This document shows, piece after piece, positions 15,802 to 25,616 of a DNA stretch of 62,022 nucleotides (within the stretch, counting starts at the first letter, position 1; each line of letters begins with the position of its first letter). The position numbers and the translations under genes are program-made. The notes under the pieces were generated by a model. The model was not told the origin of the DNA and ran no database searches. It saw only the letters and a program-made list of their open reading frames with translations. The DNA comes from Caulobacterales bacterium 32-69-10 (GTDB lineage Bacteria > Pseudomonadota > Alphaproteobacteria > Caulobacterales > Caulobacteraceae): positions 1 to 62,022 of the forward strand of contig NCED01000027.1 in the NCBI GenBank assembly GCA_002280485.1. The letters are read 5' to 3'.

Positions 15802-16165
15802 GGGGGCGTCCTTTCGGGCCGCCATCGGCGCCGAGCAACGCCGCGTGCTGCGAATGGTAGCGCTGAACCGTGTGGACGGCCGCGGCCCACACCTCGGCGG
15901 CCCGCGCGGCGTCGGGCTCGAAGGCGTCGAGGCCAAGGGCGAGGTACGGAATCGCCCAATCGCAATCCTCCTCGAACCAGCCGGCGCCGCTGTAGGCGGT
16001 CGCCTGGAGCGGTTCGGGAAGCCGGGCCAGCGCCGTCAGCGAGATGCGGATGCCTCCGTGCGACGCGGTCGAGACGGCGACGGCGTCCGGGCCCAATGGG
16101 ATCAGGTGGTGGATCAGTCCCCAGGGCGAAGAAGATCCGACGGTCGGCGGAAAGGGGTACAGCAT
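15794..16165 (-). CDS. DUF7007-like plasmid protein (123 aa)
   Basis: Small protein beginning MLYPFPPTVGSSSPWGLIHH. The central YSGAGWFEEDCDWAIPYLAL is the characteristic WFEEDCDWA motif of proteins regularly encoded next to radC on alphaproteobacterial plasmids (DUF7007 group, named from memory). It overlaps radC and is translated with it. The function is unknown. Confidence 0.72.
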   Translation of the reverse strand: MLYPFPPTVGSSSPWGLIHHLIPLGPDAVAVSTASHGGIRISLTALARLPEPLQATAYSGAGWFEEDCDWAIPYLALGLDAFEPDAARAAEVWAAAVHTVQRYHSQHAALLGADGGPKGRPHG

Positions 16166-16389
16166 GGCCAGGTCCAGCGCCGGCCCAGGACCATTCCCCG
16201 GCCGGCTCGCCCGGCGCCCCCCCCTTCCTTTCCCCTTCGATGCGGCCAGCAGCTCGCGGCGTCGCGGGCGCCCAGGCGCCTATGGGCGTCTCGCGGCAAG
16301 CGCCCTCACCGAGGACGTGGCCAAGTTCGGCAGCGTCATCAGGTCTTCGCGTAGACGGCGCCGGGGCGGCAGACGGTCCCCCGCAATCA

Positions 16390-16606
16390 ATTCCGCAACC
16401 CTAGGCCGGGCCGCTCAGGGCGGAAGCCGACCTCGCCAGCGAGGCGGCCGGTCCGGACCCTCCGGTCTTCGCGCTTTGCGCTGCAGACCGGTTTCCAGAC
16501 CGGCCGGGCCTCCGCCCGTCGCTGAACCCCGGCCTGGACGGTGGCGTGATCGCGGCAGGGACCGCGGGCCGCCCAGGCCCCTCTGGGCGGAAGATGGAGA
16601 ACGACG
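16390..16606 (+). promoter_or_regulatory. Structured leader element, copy C, upstream of ssb2
   Basis: Third copy, on the plus strand. It shares AACCCTAGGCCGGGC (16398-16412), CCTCGC/GCGAGG (about 16431-16445), outer stem GGCCGGTC/GACCGGCC (16446-16453 with 16498-16505), inner stem CCGGTCT/AGACCGG (16462-16468 with 16485-16491), and GCGTGATCGCGGCAGGGACC before the ssb2 start. Its cap is shorter and changed (TCGCGCTTTGCGCTGC). The 220 bp between here and the DUF7007-like gene hold nothing else recognised. Confidence 0.65.
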
Positions 16607-16972
16607 ATGCTGAACCAGGTCCAACTCATCGGCTTCACGGGCGCCGAACCGGATATCCGCACCACCACCTCGGGCAAGACGGTCGCCACGCTGCGGGTCT
16701 GCACCAGCCGCTACAGCAAGACCAAGGGCGAGCGGAAGGACTACCCCACCTGGCACCAGGTGGAGATCTGGTCCCCCGCGACGGTGAACTGGCTGGCCTC
16801 CAAGGGCCTGCCGACCGGGGCCAAGGTCTTCGTCCAGGGCGAAATCCGCCACGATCGCTACACCGACAAGGACGGGGTCGAGCGGTTCTTCTCCAAGATC
16901 GTCGTGGCTGCACCCGGCCAAACCCTGACAGCGCTGGATCGCCCCGAGCAAACCCTGGCGGAACCCGCCTGA
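16607..16972 (+). CDS. ssb: Single-stranded DNA-binding protein (copy 2)
   Basis: 121-aa OB-fold SSB, close paralogue of the protein at 9838-10203 but on the opposite strand: MLNQVQLIGFTGAEPDIRTT, TVATLRVCTSRYSKTKGERK, DYPTWHQVEIWSPATVNWL, KVFVQGEIRHDRYTDKDG, RFFSKIVVAAPG. It has no acidic C-terminal peptide (ends TLAEPA), unlike copy 1, so the two may differ in partner recruitment. The ATG at 16607 follows GGAGAACGACG. The gene duplication included the long upstream leader. Confidence 0.95.
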   Translation: MLNQVQLIGFTGAEPDIRTTTSGKTVATLRVCTSRYSKTKGERKDYPTWHQVEIWSPATVNWLASKGLPTGAKVFVQGEIRHDRYTDKDGVERFFSKIVVAAPGQTLTALDRPEQTLAEPA

Positions 16973-16980
16973 CGAGAAAG

Positions 16981-17004
16981 CCCCGCCCGGCGAACCGGGC
17001 GGGG
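16981..17004 (-). terminator. UUCG-loop hairpin between ssb2 and the helicase gene
   Basis: Identical 24-base hairpin to 9806-9829. On the minus strand it has a TTCG loop and is followed by CTTTCTC, so it probably terminates the helicase transcript. On the plus strand it lies 9 bp after ssb2 but lacks a T-run. Confidence 0.65.
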
Positions 17005-17035
17005 CGCTTCGTCGCAGGGAAGTTTGAAACCCGGC

Positions 17036-20000
17036 CTACGCCGCCGCCGGCAAGACCGTCTGCACCGGCCATTTCGCCAGGACCGCGGTCAGCACCTGCG
17101 GCTGGTCGATCGGCACAAACACCCGCGGCGTGTATGCGATGATCTCGACGAAGCAGCCCAGCGCTGTGAACGCCGCGCGCTGCGAGGCCGCCCCGACCAC
17201 CTCCATCCGGTAGCGGTCCATCACCTTGGCCCGCCGCAGCCACAGGCCGCCCGCCAGGGAGAAGGCGGCGCCCTCCCCGAGGACGAGCGGAGCGGTCGCG
17301 GCGCCGTCGGCGAAAGCGCTGGCCGTGTCGGTCAACCCCAGCGCCACCTTCAGCTGCGGGACCTGGCCGGGATCGAGCACGCGGCCCAGCCAGCGCCGGC
17401 CGTCCGGCGCCTTCAGCCGGCGGACCGAGGTCGCCTTGTCGGGCAGGCTCGACCAGATCGGCAGCAGGAGGCCCGACACCAATACCAGATCGCGCGAGAC
17501 CCACGGGTCCGCCTGAACGATCTCGGCGTCCCAAGCCGTGCGCCAGGCCGCCTCGCTGACGTCCTCCCACGCCGATTCCTCGAACCCTTTGAGCGAGGCG
17601 ATCGAGCGCTTCTCCGGGCGGATCAGGCGCACGGCGGGGATCAGCCGATCGTCGTCGTTGGTGGTGGTCAGGCCCTGGACCACGAGGGCGGCGCGGCCGG
17701 ACTTGCTGTTGACCGCGAAGATCACCCCGTCCCGGTCGAGGCCCGCCAGGGCGTCGACGGCCGAGGTCAGCTGGCGCACCGTCCGAACCTGGAAGCGGGT
17801 GAGCCGGGTCTCCGCGCCGGTGACGGCGTCGGTGCGGATCACCTCCTCGTCCGAGATGACCACGTCGTCGGCGACGATGTCCTCCATGCCGCGGTCCAGG
17901 GCGCCGGACGCCTGGGCCCGCTCCAGGATCGAGCCCAGGATCGCCTCGAACGCCGCGAACAGGCTGTTCTGATCGGCGATCCGCAGCGCCAGGAGCCGGT
18001 TCAGGAAGGTGTTCATCGGCGGCATGTCGTCGGACTTCTTGAGGTTGCCCTCATGGTCGAGCAGCCGCAGGCCGGTCTTGGCCTCTGTCCTCGGCGCGGA
18101 ACAGGCCGTTGCCGGCGGTCCGCCGCTCGCCCCGGGTCAGGGCGCCCAAGCTGTCCAGGCGCCGCGCGATCGTCGAAGTGAACCGCTTCTCGCCGTGAAT
18201 GTCCGTGGTCACCGGCCGGAACAGCGGCGCCACGGCCTGGTTGGTCCGATGCGACCGGCCCAGGCCCTGGATCGCCGCATCGGCCCGCCAGCCGGGTTCG
18301 ACCAGATAGTGGACCCGGCGCTGCTGGTTCGCGACGCCCAGGTCGGCGTGGTAGCTGCGGCCCGTGCCGCCGGCGTCGGAGAACACCAGCACCCGCTTCT
18401 TGCCGGCCATGAAGGCGTCGGTCTCGGCCTTGGCGGCCGAGGCGCTACGCCGCTCCACCACCCGGCGGCCGTCACGCCGGACCACCCGGCGGCTGCGGCC
18501 GGTGATCTCGGCCACCAGTTCGGTCCCGAGCGCATCGAGCACGGCGTCGAGCACACCCGGGACCGCCGGCAGGCAGGCCAGGTGCGTGACCAGTTCGTCG
18601 CGCAGCCGCAGGGCCTCCTGGCTGACCACGGGTACGCCATCGACCGTCACCGGGACCATGGTCACCGCCCCGTCCTCGTCCTCGATGGCGTCCATCGCCA
18701 TCACCGGGAAGGCGCCCATCAGATAGTCGAACACCTGGTCCTTCGGCGTCAGATCGACGGCGAGGTTGTTCCACTCCTCGGCTGGGATCTCCGCGAGCCG
18801 GCGTTCCATCACCGCCTCATTGGTCGACACCACCTGGACGACCGAGCAGCGGCCGGCCGCGAGGTCCTGCCGGATCGCGGCCACGAGGGACGGGGACTTC
18901 AAGCCCGACAACAGGTGCCCGAAGAAGCGTTGCTTGCAGCCTTCGAACGCCGACATGACGGCCGAGGCGGCCAAGCCGGACTTGGCCTTGCCGTCCTCGG
19001 TCACCCCGACCGCCTCCAACGCGGCGCGCAGGTTCTGGTGGATCAGCTGGTAGGCGTCGGCCCAGGCGTCCCAGATGACGATGTCATCCTCCGTCAGCGG
19101 ATGATGCAGCGCGTCGTATTCGACGCCGTCGAACGACAGCGAGCGGGCGATGTAGAGGCCCATGGCCTTCAGCTCGCGCGCGATCAGCTCCATCACCGCC
19201 ACGCCGCCGGTCTCAACCGCATCCATGAAGGCGTCGCGGGTGAGGAAGGGGGCTTCCGGCCCGCCCCAGAGACCCAGACGGGCGGCGTAGGCCAGGTTCT
19301 CGGGCGTGGTGGCGCCGGTCGCCGAGACGTAGAGGATGCGCGCGTTGGGCAGGCGGTTCTGCAGCGCCAGCCCCGCCATGCCCTGCTGCGAGGCCTTCTT
19401 GGCGCCGCGGGCGCCCTTGCCGCCGCCAGCGGCGTTGGCCATCGCGTGGGCCTCGTCGAAGACGATCACGCCATCGAAGTCGGCCCCCAGCCAATCGACA
19501 ATCTGGTCCAGCCGCGAGCGCCGGTCGCCCCGCGCCGGCTGGCGCAAGGTGGCGTAGGTCGAGAACAGGATGCCCCGGTCCATCCGGATGGCGTCAGCCT
19601 GCTTCCACGCCGATTGCGGGGTGATGTCGGCGTTAGCCCCGCCGATGGCGCTCCAGTCGCGTCGGGCGTCCTCGAGGAGGGCGTCGTTCTTCGACAGCCA
19701 CACCGCGCGCGACCGGCCCTGGGCCAGGTTATCGGCGATGACGCCGGCGATCTCCCGGCCCTTGCCGCAGCCGGTGCCGTCGCCGAGGAAGAAGCCTTTG
19801 CGGAACGACACCGCACCGGGGTGATCGTCCTTGACCAGGATCACCTGGTGCGGGGCGTCACCGAGGATCCACGACCCCGGCAGCACCTGGGCGTGGGCCT
19901 CACCGGCGTAGATCACCGTCTCCATCTGGGCGTCCGACACCAGCCCGTCGTCGGTGATGCGGACCGGCAGGACCGGGCGGTAGGTCGGCGCCGGCGGCGC

Positions 20001-21215
20001 CACCGAGGCCATGGGCCCGGACTCCACGAGCGGGGAGGGGTGGGGCCGCGAGGTGGCGAAGCGGATGCGGCCGAGCGCGTAGGCTTGGTAGAGGCCGACG
20101 TCGTGGCCCTCCCCCGACCAGGCGCAGGCCTCGTAGGCGAGGGGCGCGGACGTGGCGAGGAAGGCCAGCCGGTTGGACGGCGCGGCCAGGGCCCGGGCGC
20201 GAGGCGCCAGGACGGAGACCTGGGACACCGTGCGGAACTGGCGCGGCTGCGCGGTCGCTCGGGCCTCGATGGCCGCGGCTGCCTGGGCCGCGTCGGCCAA
20301 GCTGTCGGCCACGACGACGGCGGGAATCTCACCGCCAGGCACGCTGCGGTCGATCACCAGCAGGCCGGTCTCGACCGAGGTCCCGTGCTTGGCGTAGGCC
20401 CGGGCCGGGAAGGCCAGTCGCAGGCGGATCGGGCCTCGGGCGGCAAGGGCGCGCAGCGCCGGCGCATCCTCGAACAGCCGCGCCGGCACGATCGCCGCCA
20501 GCCGGCCGCCATCGGCCAGGCAGTCCAGGGCCGCGTGCAAGTGCGCCTCCAGGTGCTGGAAGGGCGGGTTGGCGACCACGGCGTGGAACCCGCCCGACCC
20601 GGGCAGGGTGTCGCGAAGATGGCGGGCGTCCTGCTGGCTGCGGACCGCGAGCGGGAAGAGACCTTCCAGCATCCCTGCGCGGCCGGCGGCCAGTTCGTTG
20701 AGGGTCAGGGCGCCGCCGCAGGCCTCGGCCAGGACGGCCAGCAGGCCGCTGCCGGCGGAGGGCTCCAGCACCTGGTCGCCCGGCCGGACCTGGGCGGCGA
20801 GCACGGCCAGGGCGCCCAACTGGGGCGGGGTGGAGAACTGGTCCAGCGCCACCTGCTCTTCGCTACGGCGGGTGTGGGTGAGGCTGAGCTCGGCCAGGTT
20901 GGCCAGCAGGGCGACGATCTCGGCCGGCGCGTCCTCCAGGCGTCCGACCTGGGGCGCCAAGCGGCGGATCTGCAGCACCAGGGCCGCCTCGATGGCGTCA
21001 TAGGCGTCGCGCCAGAGCCAGGCGCCCTCCGCGTCCGAGGCGCCAAAGGCCATGGTCATGACATTGGCCACCAGCTTTCGGTCCAGCGGACGGGACCGAT
21101 TGAGCTGCGGGGTTAGGGCGCGGGCGGCGGCCAAGAGGTTGGCGGGTCGGTGGTGGTCGCCGGTATCGGCGGCGAACAGGGGAAGCAGGGCGTTCATAGC
21201 GGGGCGTCCATTCAC
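17036..21215 (-). pseudogene. Methyltransferase-Strawberry notch helicase, split by an internal deletion/frameshift near 18085
   Basis: A very large plasmid protein (about 1400 aa in relatives) read here in two frames: 18051-21215 (1054 aa, ATG at 21213-21215) and 17036 to about 18090. Order of parts: N-terminal adenine-methyltransferase-like domain (VLEPSAGSGLLAVLAEACGG at about 190, VVANPPFQHLEAHLHA at about 215), then a superfamily 2 ATPase with GDGTGCGKGREIAGVIADNL (about 475) and VIVFDEAHAMANAAGGGKGA (about 590), then the Strawberry-notch C-terminal region (LVFSDAGGTGRSYHAD, GRSHRTNQA). After NGLFRAED the frame runs out; EAKTGLRLLDHEGNLKKSDD followed by MPPMNTFLNRLLALRIADQN continues in another frame. 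Relatives have roughly 30 extra residues between these points, so this looks like a short deletion, not a single-base error. The function in relatives is unproven. Confidence 0.8.
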
Positions 21216-21343
21216 CCGCGGCGAAGGGCTCCTCCCTCCAGTCCCGACGGGCTCGCCCGTCCAATCCCTTCCCCCTCACCTCCAAAAGACAGCGACAACG
21301 CCACAACACCTTTCCATCACCTTCTATAGCTCCAAGAAAGTTG

Positions 21344-21372
21344 TTGACCAGAATTGATCGACACGCTTAACC
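21344..21372 (+). promoter_or_regulatory. Sigma70-like promoter for the 228-aa gene
   Basis: TTGACC (21344-21349), 17-bp spacer, TTAACC (21367-21372), 44 bp upstream of the ATG at 21416. It is in the divergent gap with the helicase gene, whose own leader (21216-21300) contains a GACGGG/CCCGTC hairpin. Confidence 0.4.
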
Positions 21373-21415
21373 GTGATGGCGGTCCAGCGACACCTTTCTC
21401 AAAAGAGACACGAAC

Positions 21416-22102
21416 ATGACGAATGTCAGCGGAACGCCGAAGAAGCGCTCCACGAAGCGCGGGCTCTTCGCCTTCGCCGTTCAAACCCTGGAGAAGGAGG
21501 GCTGGACGGTTTCGCGCGTGCCGCGCGGCGGTAAGGCCAGCCTGCGGCTGATCACCCGCGGCAAGGAAAGCCACAAGGTGTCGATCCGCACCTCACAGGA
21601 CACCTGGATCGCATTTCCCCGCGACCGCAGCGGCAAGGATGGCTGGGTCACGCTCGACGAGGTCGACTACGTCGTGGCCGCGTCCGTGAACGAGAAGGCC
21701 AACCCGACCGAGGCGCGCATCCACATGATCCCGGGCGATGAGGCCCGCGATCGCTTCAACCGCGCGTTCGCGGCCCGCAAAGCGGCCCAGCACACCCTGC
21801 CGGCCGGCCGGGGGCTCTGGGTCTCGCTCTACGAGAAGGACGCCAAGGACCCTGTCAGCCACGTGGGCGCGGGCGCCGGCCTGGCGCATCCGGCGATCGG
21901 CGTGCTCAATCTAACTAAGGACAGTCTGCCGGGCGGCGTGGGCGACGAGGACCTCGATGACGAGGTCGATGATGACGCCGTTCCGGCGGTCCCCGCGCCT
22001 TCCGCCGAAGAGGCCGCCCTGACAATCCCGGAGGCGAAGCGCCGACTAGCCATCAGCCTCGGCGTGCCCGAGAGCGCGATCAAGATCTCCATCGAGCACT
22101 AA
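21416..22102 (+). CDS. Unknown 228-aa plasmid protein
   Basis: Not recognised. The first 120 residues are basic and look globular: GLFAFAVQTLEKEGWTVSRV, GGKASLRLITRGKESHKVSI, then DTWIAFPRDRSGKDGW and VDYVVAASVNEKANPTEARI. The alternation of strands ending in short charged loops is reminiscent of nuclease-like folds, but I see no convincing catalytic signature. A very acidic linker follows (DEDLDDEVDDDAVP, about 180), then a compact end TIPEAKRRLAISLGVPESAI, which resembles a small helical binding module. It is a single-gene unit with its own promoter and a strong terminator, oriented opposite to its neighbours. Confidence 0.8.
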   Translation: MTNVSGTPKKRSTKRGLFAFAVQTLEKEGWTVSRVPRGGKASLRLITRGKESHKVSIRTSQDTWIAFPRDRSGKDGWVTLDEVDYVVAASVNEKANPTEARIHMIPGDEARDRFNRAFAARKAAQHTLPAGRGLWVSLYEKDAKDPVSHVGAGAGLAHPAIGVLNLTKDSLPGGVGDEDLDDEVDDDAVPAVPAPSAEEAALTIPEAKRRLAISLGVPESAIKISIEH

Positions 22103-22130
22103 CCTGGAACGCAGGGTTCGGTGGCGATGA

Positions 22131-22163
22131 GGGCCGCCAAGCTTCGGCTTGGCGGCCCTTTCT
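22131..22163 (+). terminator. Intrinsic terminator with UUCG loop
   Basis: A perfect 12-bp stem GGGCCGCCAAGC/GCTTGGCGGCCC around TTCG, followed by TTTCT. It lies 28 bp after the stop of the 228-aa gene. Confidence 0.9.
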
Positions 22164-22232
22164 ATGCCAGGGCTTGAGCCAACACCTCGCGACGCCGCCG
22201 CAAGATCATGGACGCCAAGGAAGGCGCCGACC

Positions 22233-23441
22233 TCAGTCCAGCGGATAGTCGCCGATATCGGGTTCCAGCACGCTGATCGACGGGACCAACTCGTAACGCA
22301 GGGATTTGACCTTCTGCACCACGGCCGAGCCGGTCACATAATCGAAGTCCTTGGGTTGGAAGACGCAGACGTTGCGGCCGCCATCGTTGAGCGAACTCTT
22401 GAACGCTACACCGTCAAAGCCGCGTTGGCGCAGCACGTCAGCGATCAGCTGGGTAATCGAGTAGCGGCCGGATTGCTCGGGTCGGACTGGGAGGCTCATG
22501 GCCTGGTCGGCCGCGTAGACGAAGGCGTAGAGGTCCAGTTGGGTGTCGCTGGTCGCGAAGGCGGCGATATCAGCCTCGAGGTTGGCCAGCCGTAGTGGCC
22601 GCAGGCTGCGGTACTGGCCGACCGAAAGCTGATGGCTGGGATGAGGCCGTATCTCCGCGCAGGCCGTCTCGATGTCGGACGCCAAGTAGAGGAAGGCCAC
22701 GCCCTCCCGGTTCAGTCGGCCCTCCCGGGCGATCTGCGGCGGCGGCGCCCCGAGGGCCTCGTCTTGGTAAGGCTTATAAACCGTGTCAGCGTGGAAACCG
22801 TTGGACCTGTTGAACCGGCCAGCGACGCCGAGCCTGGCGCGAAAATAGATCTGGCCGGCCGGCTCAACGACGGCGATGCGGTCCTCGACCTTCTCGATCA
22901 AGGCGGCAAGGTCGGGCTCGATCGCGAAGTAATTTTCGGTCTGCAGTCGGCGGCGGAAGTCCGCGAGGTCGCGATCGGCGTAGGGCAGGGACCGGTTGTA
23001 GCCGCGCATGCCGCTCTCATCATGACCGGCAAAGTAGGCGACGCCCTCGCCGTAGGGCGGGTAGACATCGTTGCCAAAGATGTCCTCGAGGAAGAGCCAG
23101 CTCTGGTCGGAAGAACGCTCATAACCGGGCGCACTGTCATGCTCGAGGATCGGATTCTCAGCTTTAAGCAGGCCCTCGATCGAGTCCTCGGCGCCCCAAT
23201 GGCCGTTGTAGGCCTCCTCGTCGTAGAACAGACGTACTAGCGCGCGGATCACGTAGGTCAGGGCCTTGCGCTCCGCCGGGTCGCAAGTGTCGGGCGCAGT
23301 GCTGATATTCAGACAGATACCGCAGCGGACCCCGATCTTCCCGTGTCGACCCACGAAGCCCTTCAGGCTCGCGTGCTTGGCGCAGTGTTGGCAAAGCGTC
23401 AGGGTCTCGGGATCGAGATCGTCCAGGTCAATTTCGGTCAT
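22233..23441 (-). CDS. RES-domain protein with N-terminal zinc-ribbon
   Basis: About 402 aa. The N-terminus has a Cys4 knuckle (LCQHCAKHASLKGFVGRHGK then VRCGICLN). A HEPN-like helical middle follows (DPAERKALTYVIRALVRLFY; LFLEDIFGNDVYPPYGEG). The C-terminal RES domain shows IYFRARLGV (Arg of the active site), FLYLASDIETACAEIRPHPS (Tyr and Glu) and GFDGVAFKSSLNDGGRNVCV (Ser). RES proteins degrade NAD+; most belong to toxin-antitoxin pairs, but this long zinc-ribbon subtype (HEPN/RES N-terminal) usually occurs alone and no Xre/MbcA antitoxin is adjacent. The ATG at 23439-23441 was chosen. Confidence 0.85.
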   Translation of the reverse strand: MTEIDLDDLDPETLTLCQHCAKHASLKGFVGRHGKIGVRCGICLNISTAPDTCDPAERKALTYVIRALVRLFYDEEAYNGHWGAEDSIEGLLKAENPILEHDSAPGYERSSDQSWLFLEDIFGNDVYPPYGEGVAYFAGHDESGMRGYNRSLPYADRDLADFRRRLQTENYFAIEPDLAALIEKVEDRIAVVEPAGQIYFRARLGVAGRFNRSNGFHADTVYKPYQDEALGAPPPQIAREGRLNREGVAFLYLASDIETACAEIRPHPSHQLSVGQYRSLRPLRLANLEADIAAFATSDTQLDLYAFVYAADQAMSLPVRPEQSGRYSITQLIADVLRQRGFDGVAFKSSLNDGGRNVCVFQPKDFDYVTGSAVVQKVKSLRYELVPSISVLEPDIGDYPLD

Positions 23442-23529
23442 GCGCCGGTCCGTCGGCGCGCCACGGCCCGCCTTATCCAGGTGAGAAAGCATAGAAATGG
23501 CCCTGACCGGTGAGGTCAGGGCCATCGCC

Positions 23530-25533
23530 TTATGCCGCCATCTGCGCCCCGGCCGCCAGGGGCTCGCCGATCGGCGCGGGATCTACCTCAACGTCGTCCG
23601 GCGTTTCGACCTCAACCGGCCGGTCCCACGCCAGCGCCGCCGGCGCCCACTGACGCTCGGCCGCCGCCTCGCCGACGAAGGCGACCAGGTCGTCCTTCTT
23701 CAGCGTCTTGGCCCGCTCATCCTCGGCCTCCATCTCGTCCAGCAGCGCCAGCAGCTGCTTCTTGGAGTGGACGGCGAGATAGCCGGCGTCCGGCGTCCAG
23801 TGGGCGGAGATGTCGGCGCCGCAGAGCGCGGCGATCTCCGCGGCCTCGGCGCGAGCCCCGTGGCGGATCGACGAGGTGCGAGCCTCTCGCAGGTTCAGGG
23901 ACATGGCGGTCAGCTCGGCGAGCAGGGCCATCTTCTCCCCATGCGCCAGGGTCTCGACCCAGGTGATCGGCCGCAGGCCAGAGGCCTTGTAGGCCGCCCG
24001 CCTGGCGTCGAGACGGGCCTTCACCTCGCCGTCCAGGGACGCGATCGGCGGCGTGGAGCCCCGGCTGTAGCGCACGCCCGAGATCTGCAGCGCCGAGGCG
24101 TCGAGGCCGCCCGACGAGTGCAGGGCCAGCTGCTTGAACAGCTGCGCCACCAGCACCGTCAGCGCTGCGGACGGGTCATCCGCCAGGTCGCGGATCAGGC
24201 CTCGCGTGGCGACGTCGGTGCGGGTCTCGTGGAAGACATGGCTGGAGCCTTCGACCTCGACATCGGCCTGGGGCACCTCAATGTCGGCCACGGCGCGGCC
24301 ATAACGGCCGCCGACCTCCACTTCGTCGTCCTCGTCCGCTTCGTCCTCGATCTCTTCCGGCAGTTCATCCGCCGGCAGTGGAACCGAGTAGAAGCTCGCC
24401 GCGAACCCGTAGTCCGACCCGGCCGGCGACAGGATCACCGCGCCGATCTTGCAGCGGCTGAGCGGTGCGCCGGCGACGGCGGCCATGGCGCTGACCAGGG
24501 GGCCGAAGGCGCCGGGTGCGTCGTCCGCCTCGGGATCGATGTCCTGCAACTCGGACGACAACTGGGTGACGCGGTAACGGGCCTCATCCAGCGTCGTACT
24601 CTGCGCCTCGGTCAGGTCCGGACGATAGACGTAAGGCAGGCGGGAGAAGCCTTCGGGCGCGCCGAAGTCCCCGTCGTCGCCGAGATAGACCACGAGGCCC
24701 TCGGCCTTAAGGTGCGCCACGATCGGTTGGACGCGGTCGCGCCAAGTGGCCGTCAGGATCTCCGGATCGAGGAGGACGTCGGGCAACTCGGCGAACAGGT
24801 CCGAGTTCACCCGGCCGCCGGCGGCGACATAGCGGTCCATACCAACGAGGGTGAAGCGCGGGTCGTCGACCGTGATGCGCCCGCCGGCCACCAGGCCCTT
24901 CAGCTGGTAGTCCTGGAAATAGCCGTCGAGCGCGGTTTGGGCGATCTCGGCCTGCTGCTTCTTGTCGCCGATGCGCGCGAACAGGCGGACCTGCTTCAAG
25001 GTCAGCTTGCCCGCCCGCAGGGCCTTCAGGACATGGGGATGGACGGCCGCCAGGGCCTCCAGCCGCTTGATCTCCAGCTCGGCATAGCCGAGGGCCGCGG
25101 CGATGGCCCCCGTGTCCAGCTTGGTCTTGCGCAGCTTGCCGATGGCGGTGATCACGTCGGCGATATGGACCGGGGCGTGCTCGGTCGCCGGCAGCATGAT
25201 GCCGGCCACCTGCTGGGCCTTGGTCTCGGCCAGCAGGCAGTCGACCTCATAGTCGTCGGTGACGTCGCCGCGCTCGCGCAGCAGCAGCAGGCCGAAGCGC
25301 CGGCGGCGGCCGTCGAGCGCCATGAAACGCTGCTCGCCTTTGCGGCCGGGGCGCACGATCGGCGGGATCACCACGCCGGCGGCCAGGATGGTGTCGGCCA
25401 ACTGCGGCACGCCATCGTCCGCGGGCTCCTTGAAACGAAGGTTCTCGGACGCAAGGCCAAGGTCGCCGAGGCGGACCTTGATCGAGGTCATCGGGGTCGG
25501 CGGCACGGCGGGAACGGTCTGGGTGTCGGTCAT
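23530..25533 (-). CDS. Large ParB/Srx-domain plasmid protein (667 aa)
   Basis: The N-terminal ParB/sulfiredoxin-like domain (residues about 17-180) reads [60 protein letters not shown] (the GxRR-type box) and an HTH region [20 protein letters not shown]. The remainder is a long family-specific region with an acidic low-complexity patch ([18 protein letters not shown], about 390). This is the large 'ParB N-terminal domain' protein commonly encoded between toprim and RES or helicase genes on alphaproteobacterial plasmids. It is distinct from the partition ParB at 5525-6562, is not beside a ParA, and is unlikely to be the segregation protein. Nuclease or regulatory activity is possible. Confidence 0.85.
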   Translation of the reverse strand: MTDTQTVPAVPPTPMTSIKVRLGDLGLASENLRFKEPADDGVPQLADTILAAGVVIPPIVRPGRKGEQRFMALDGRRRRFGLLLLRERGDVTDDYEVDCLLAETKAQQVAGIMLPATEHAPVHIADVITAIGKLRKTKLDTGAIAAALGYAELEIKRLEALAAVHPHVLKALRAGKLTLKQVRLFARIGDKKQQAEIAQTALDGYFQDYQLKGLVAGGRITVDDPRFTLVGMDRYVAAGGRVNSDLFAELPDVLLDPEILTATWRDRVQPIVAHLKAEGLVVYLGDDGDFGAPEGFSRLPYVYRPDLTEAQSTTLDEARYRVTQLSSELQDIDPEADDAPGAFGPLVSAMAAVAGAPLSRCKIGAVILSPAGSDYGFAASFYSVPLPADELPEEIEDEADEDDEVEVGGRYGRAVADIEVPQADVEVEGSSHVFHETRTDVATRGLIRDLADDPSAALTVLVAQLFKQLALHSSGGLDASALQISGVRYSRGSTPPIASLDGEVKARLDARRAAYKASGLRPITWVETLAHGEKMALLAELTAMSLNLREARTSSIRHGARAEAAEIAALCGADISAHWTPDAGYLAVHSKKQLLALLDEMEAEDERAKTLKKDDLVAFVGEAAAERQWAPAALAWDRPVEVETPDDVEVDPAPIGEPLAAGAQMAA

Positions 25534-25616
25534 CGGGGTCTAAGCTCCAGCGCCCGGGCGAGGGACATCCTGCCTTTGGGCGCACCCGCCCGATCCCTTC
25601 CTCCTTCCTTTGAGGA

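Noticed and set aside
14785..16404. A 539-codon open frame on the plus strand over gcrA/radC
   Set aside because: Low-complexity antisense shadow; the minus strand encodes GcrA, RadC and the DUF7007-like protein.
18009..21116. A 1035-codon open frame on the plus strand
   Set aside because: It is the antisense of the helicase gene. Composition is Gly/Arg/His-rich with no motifs, a common shadow in GC-rich DNA.
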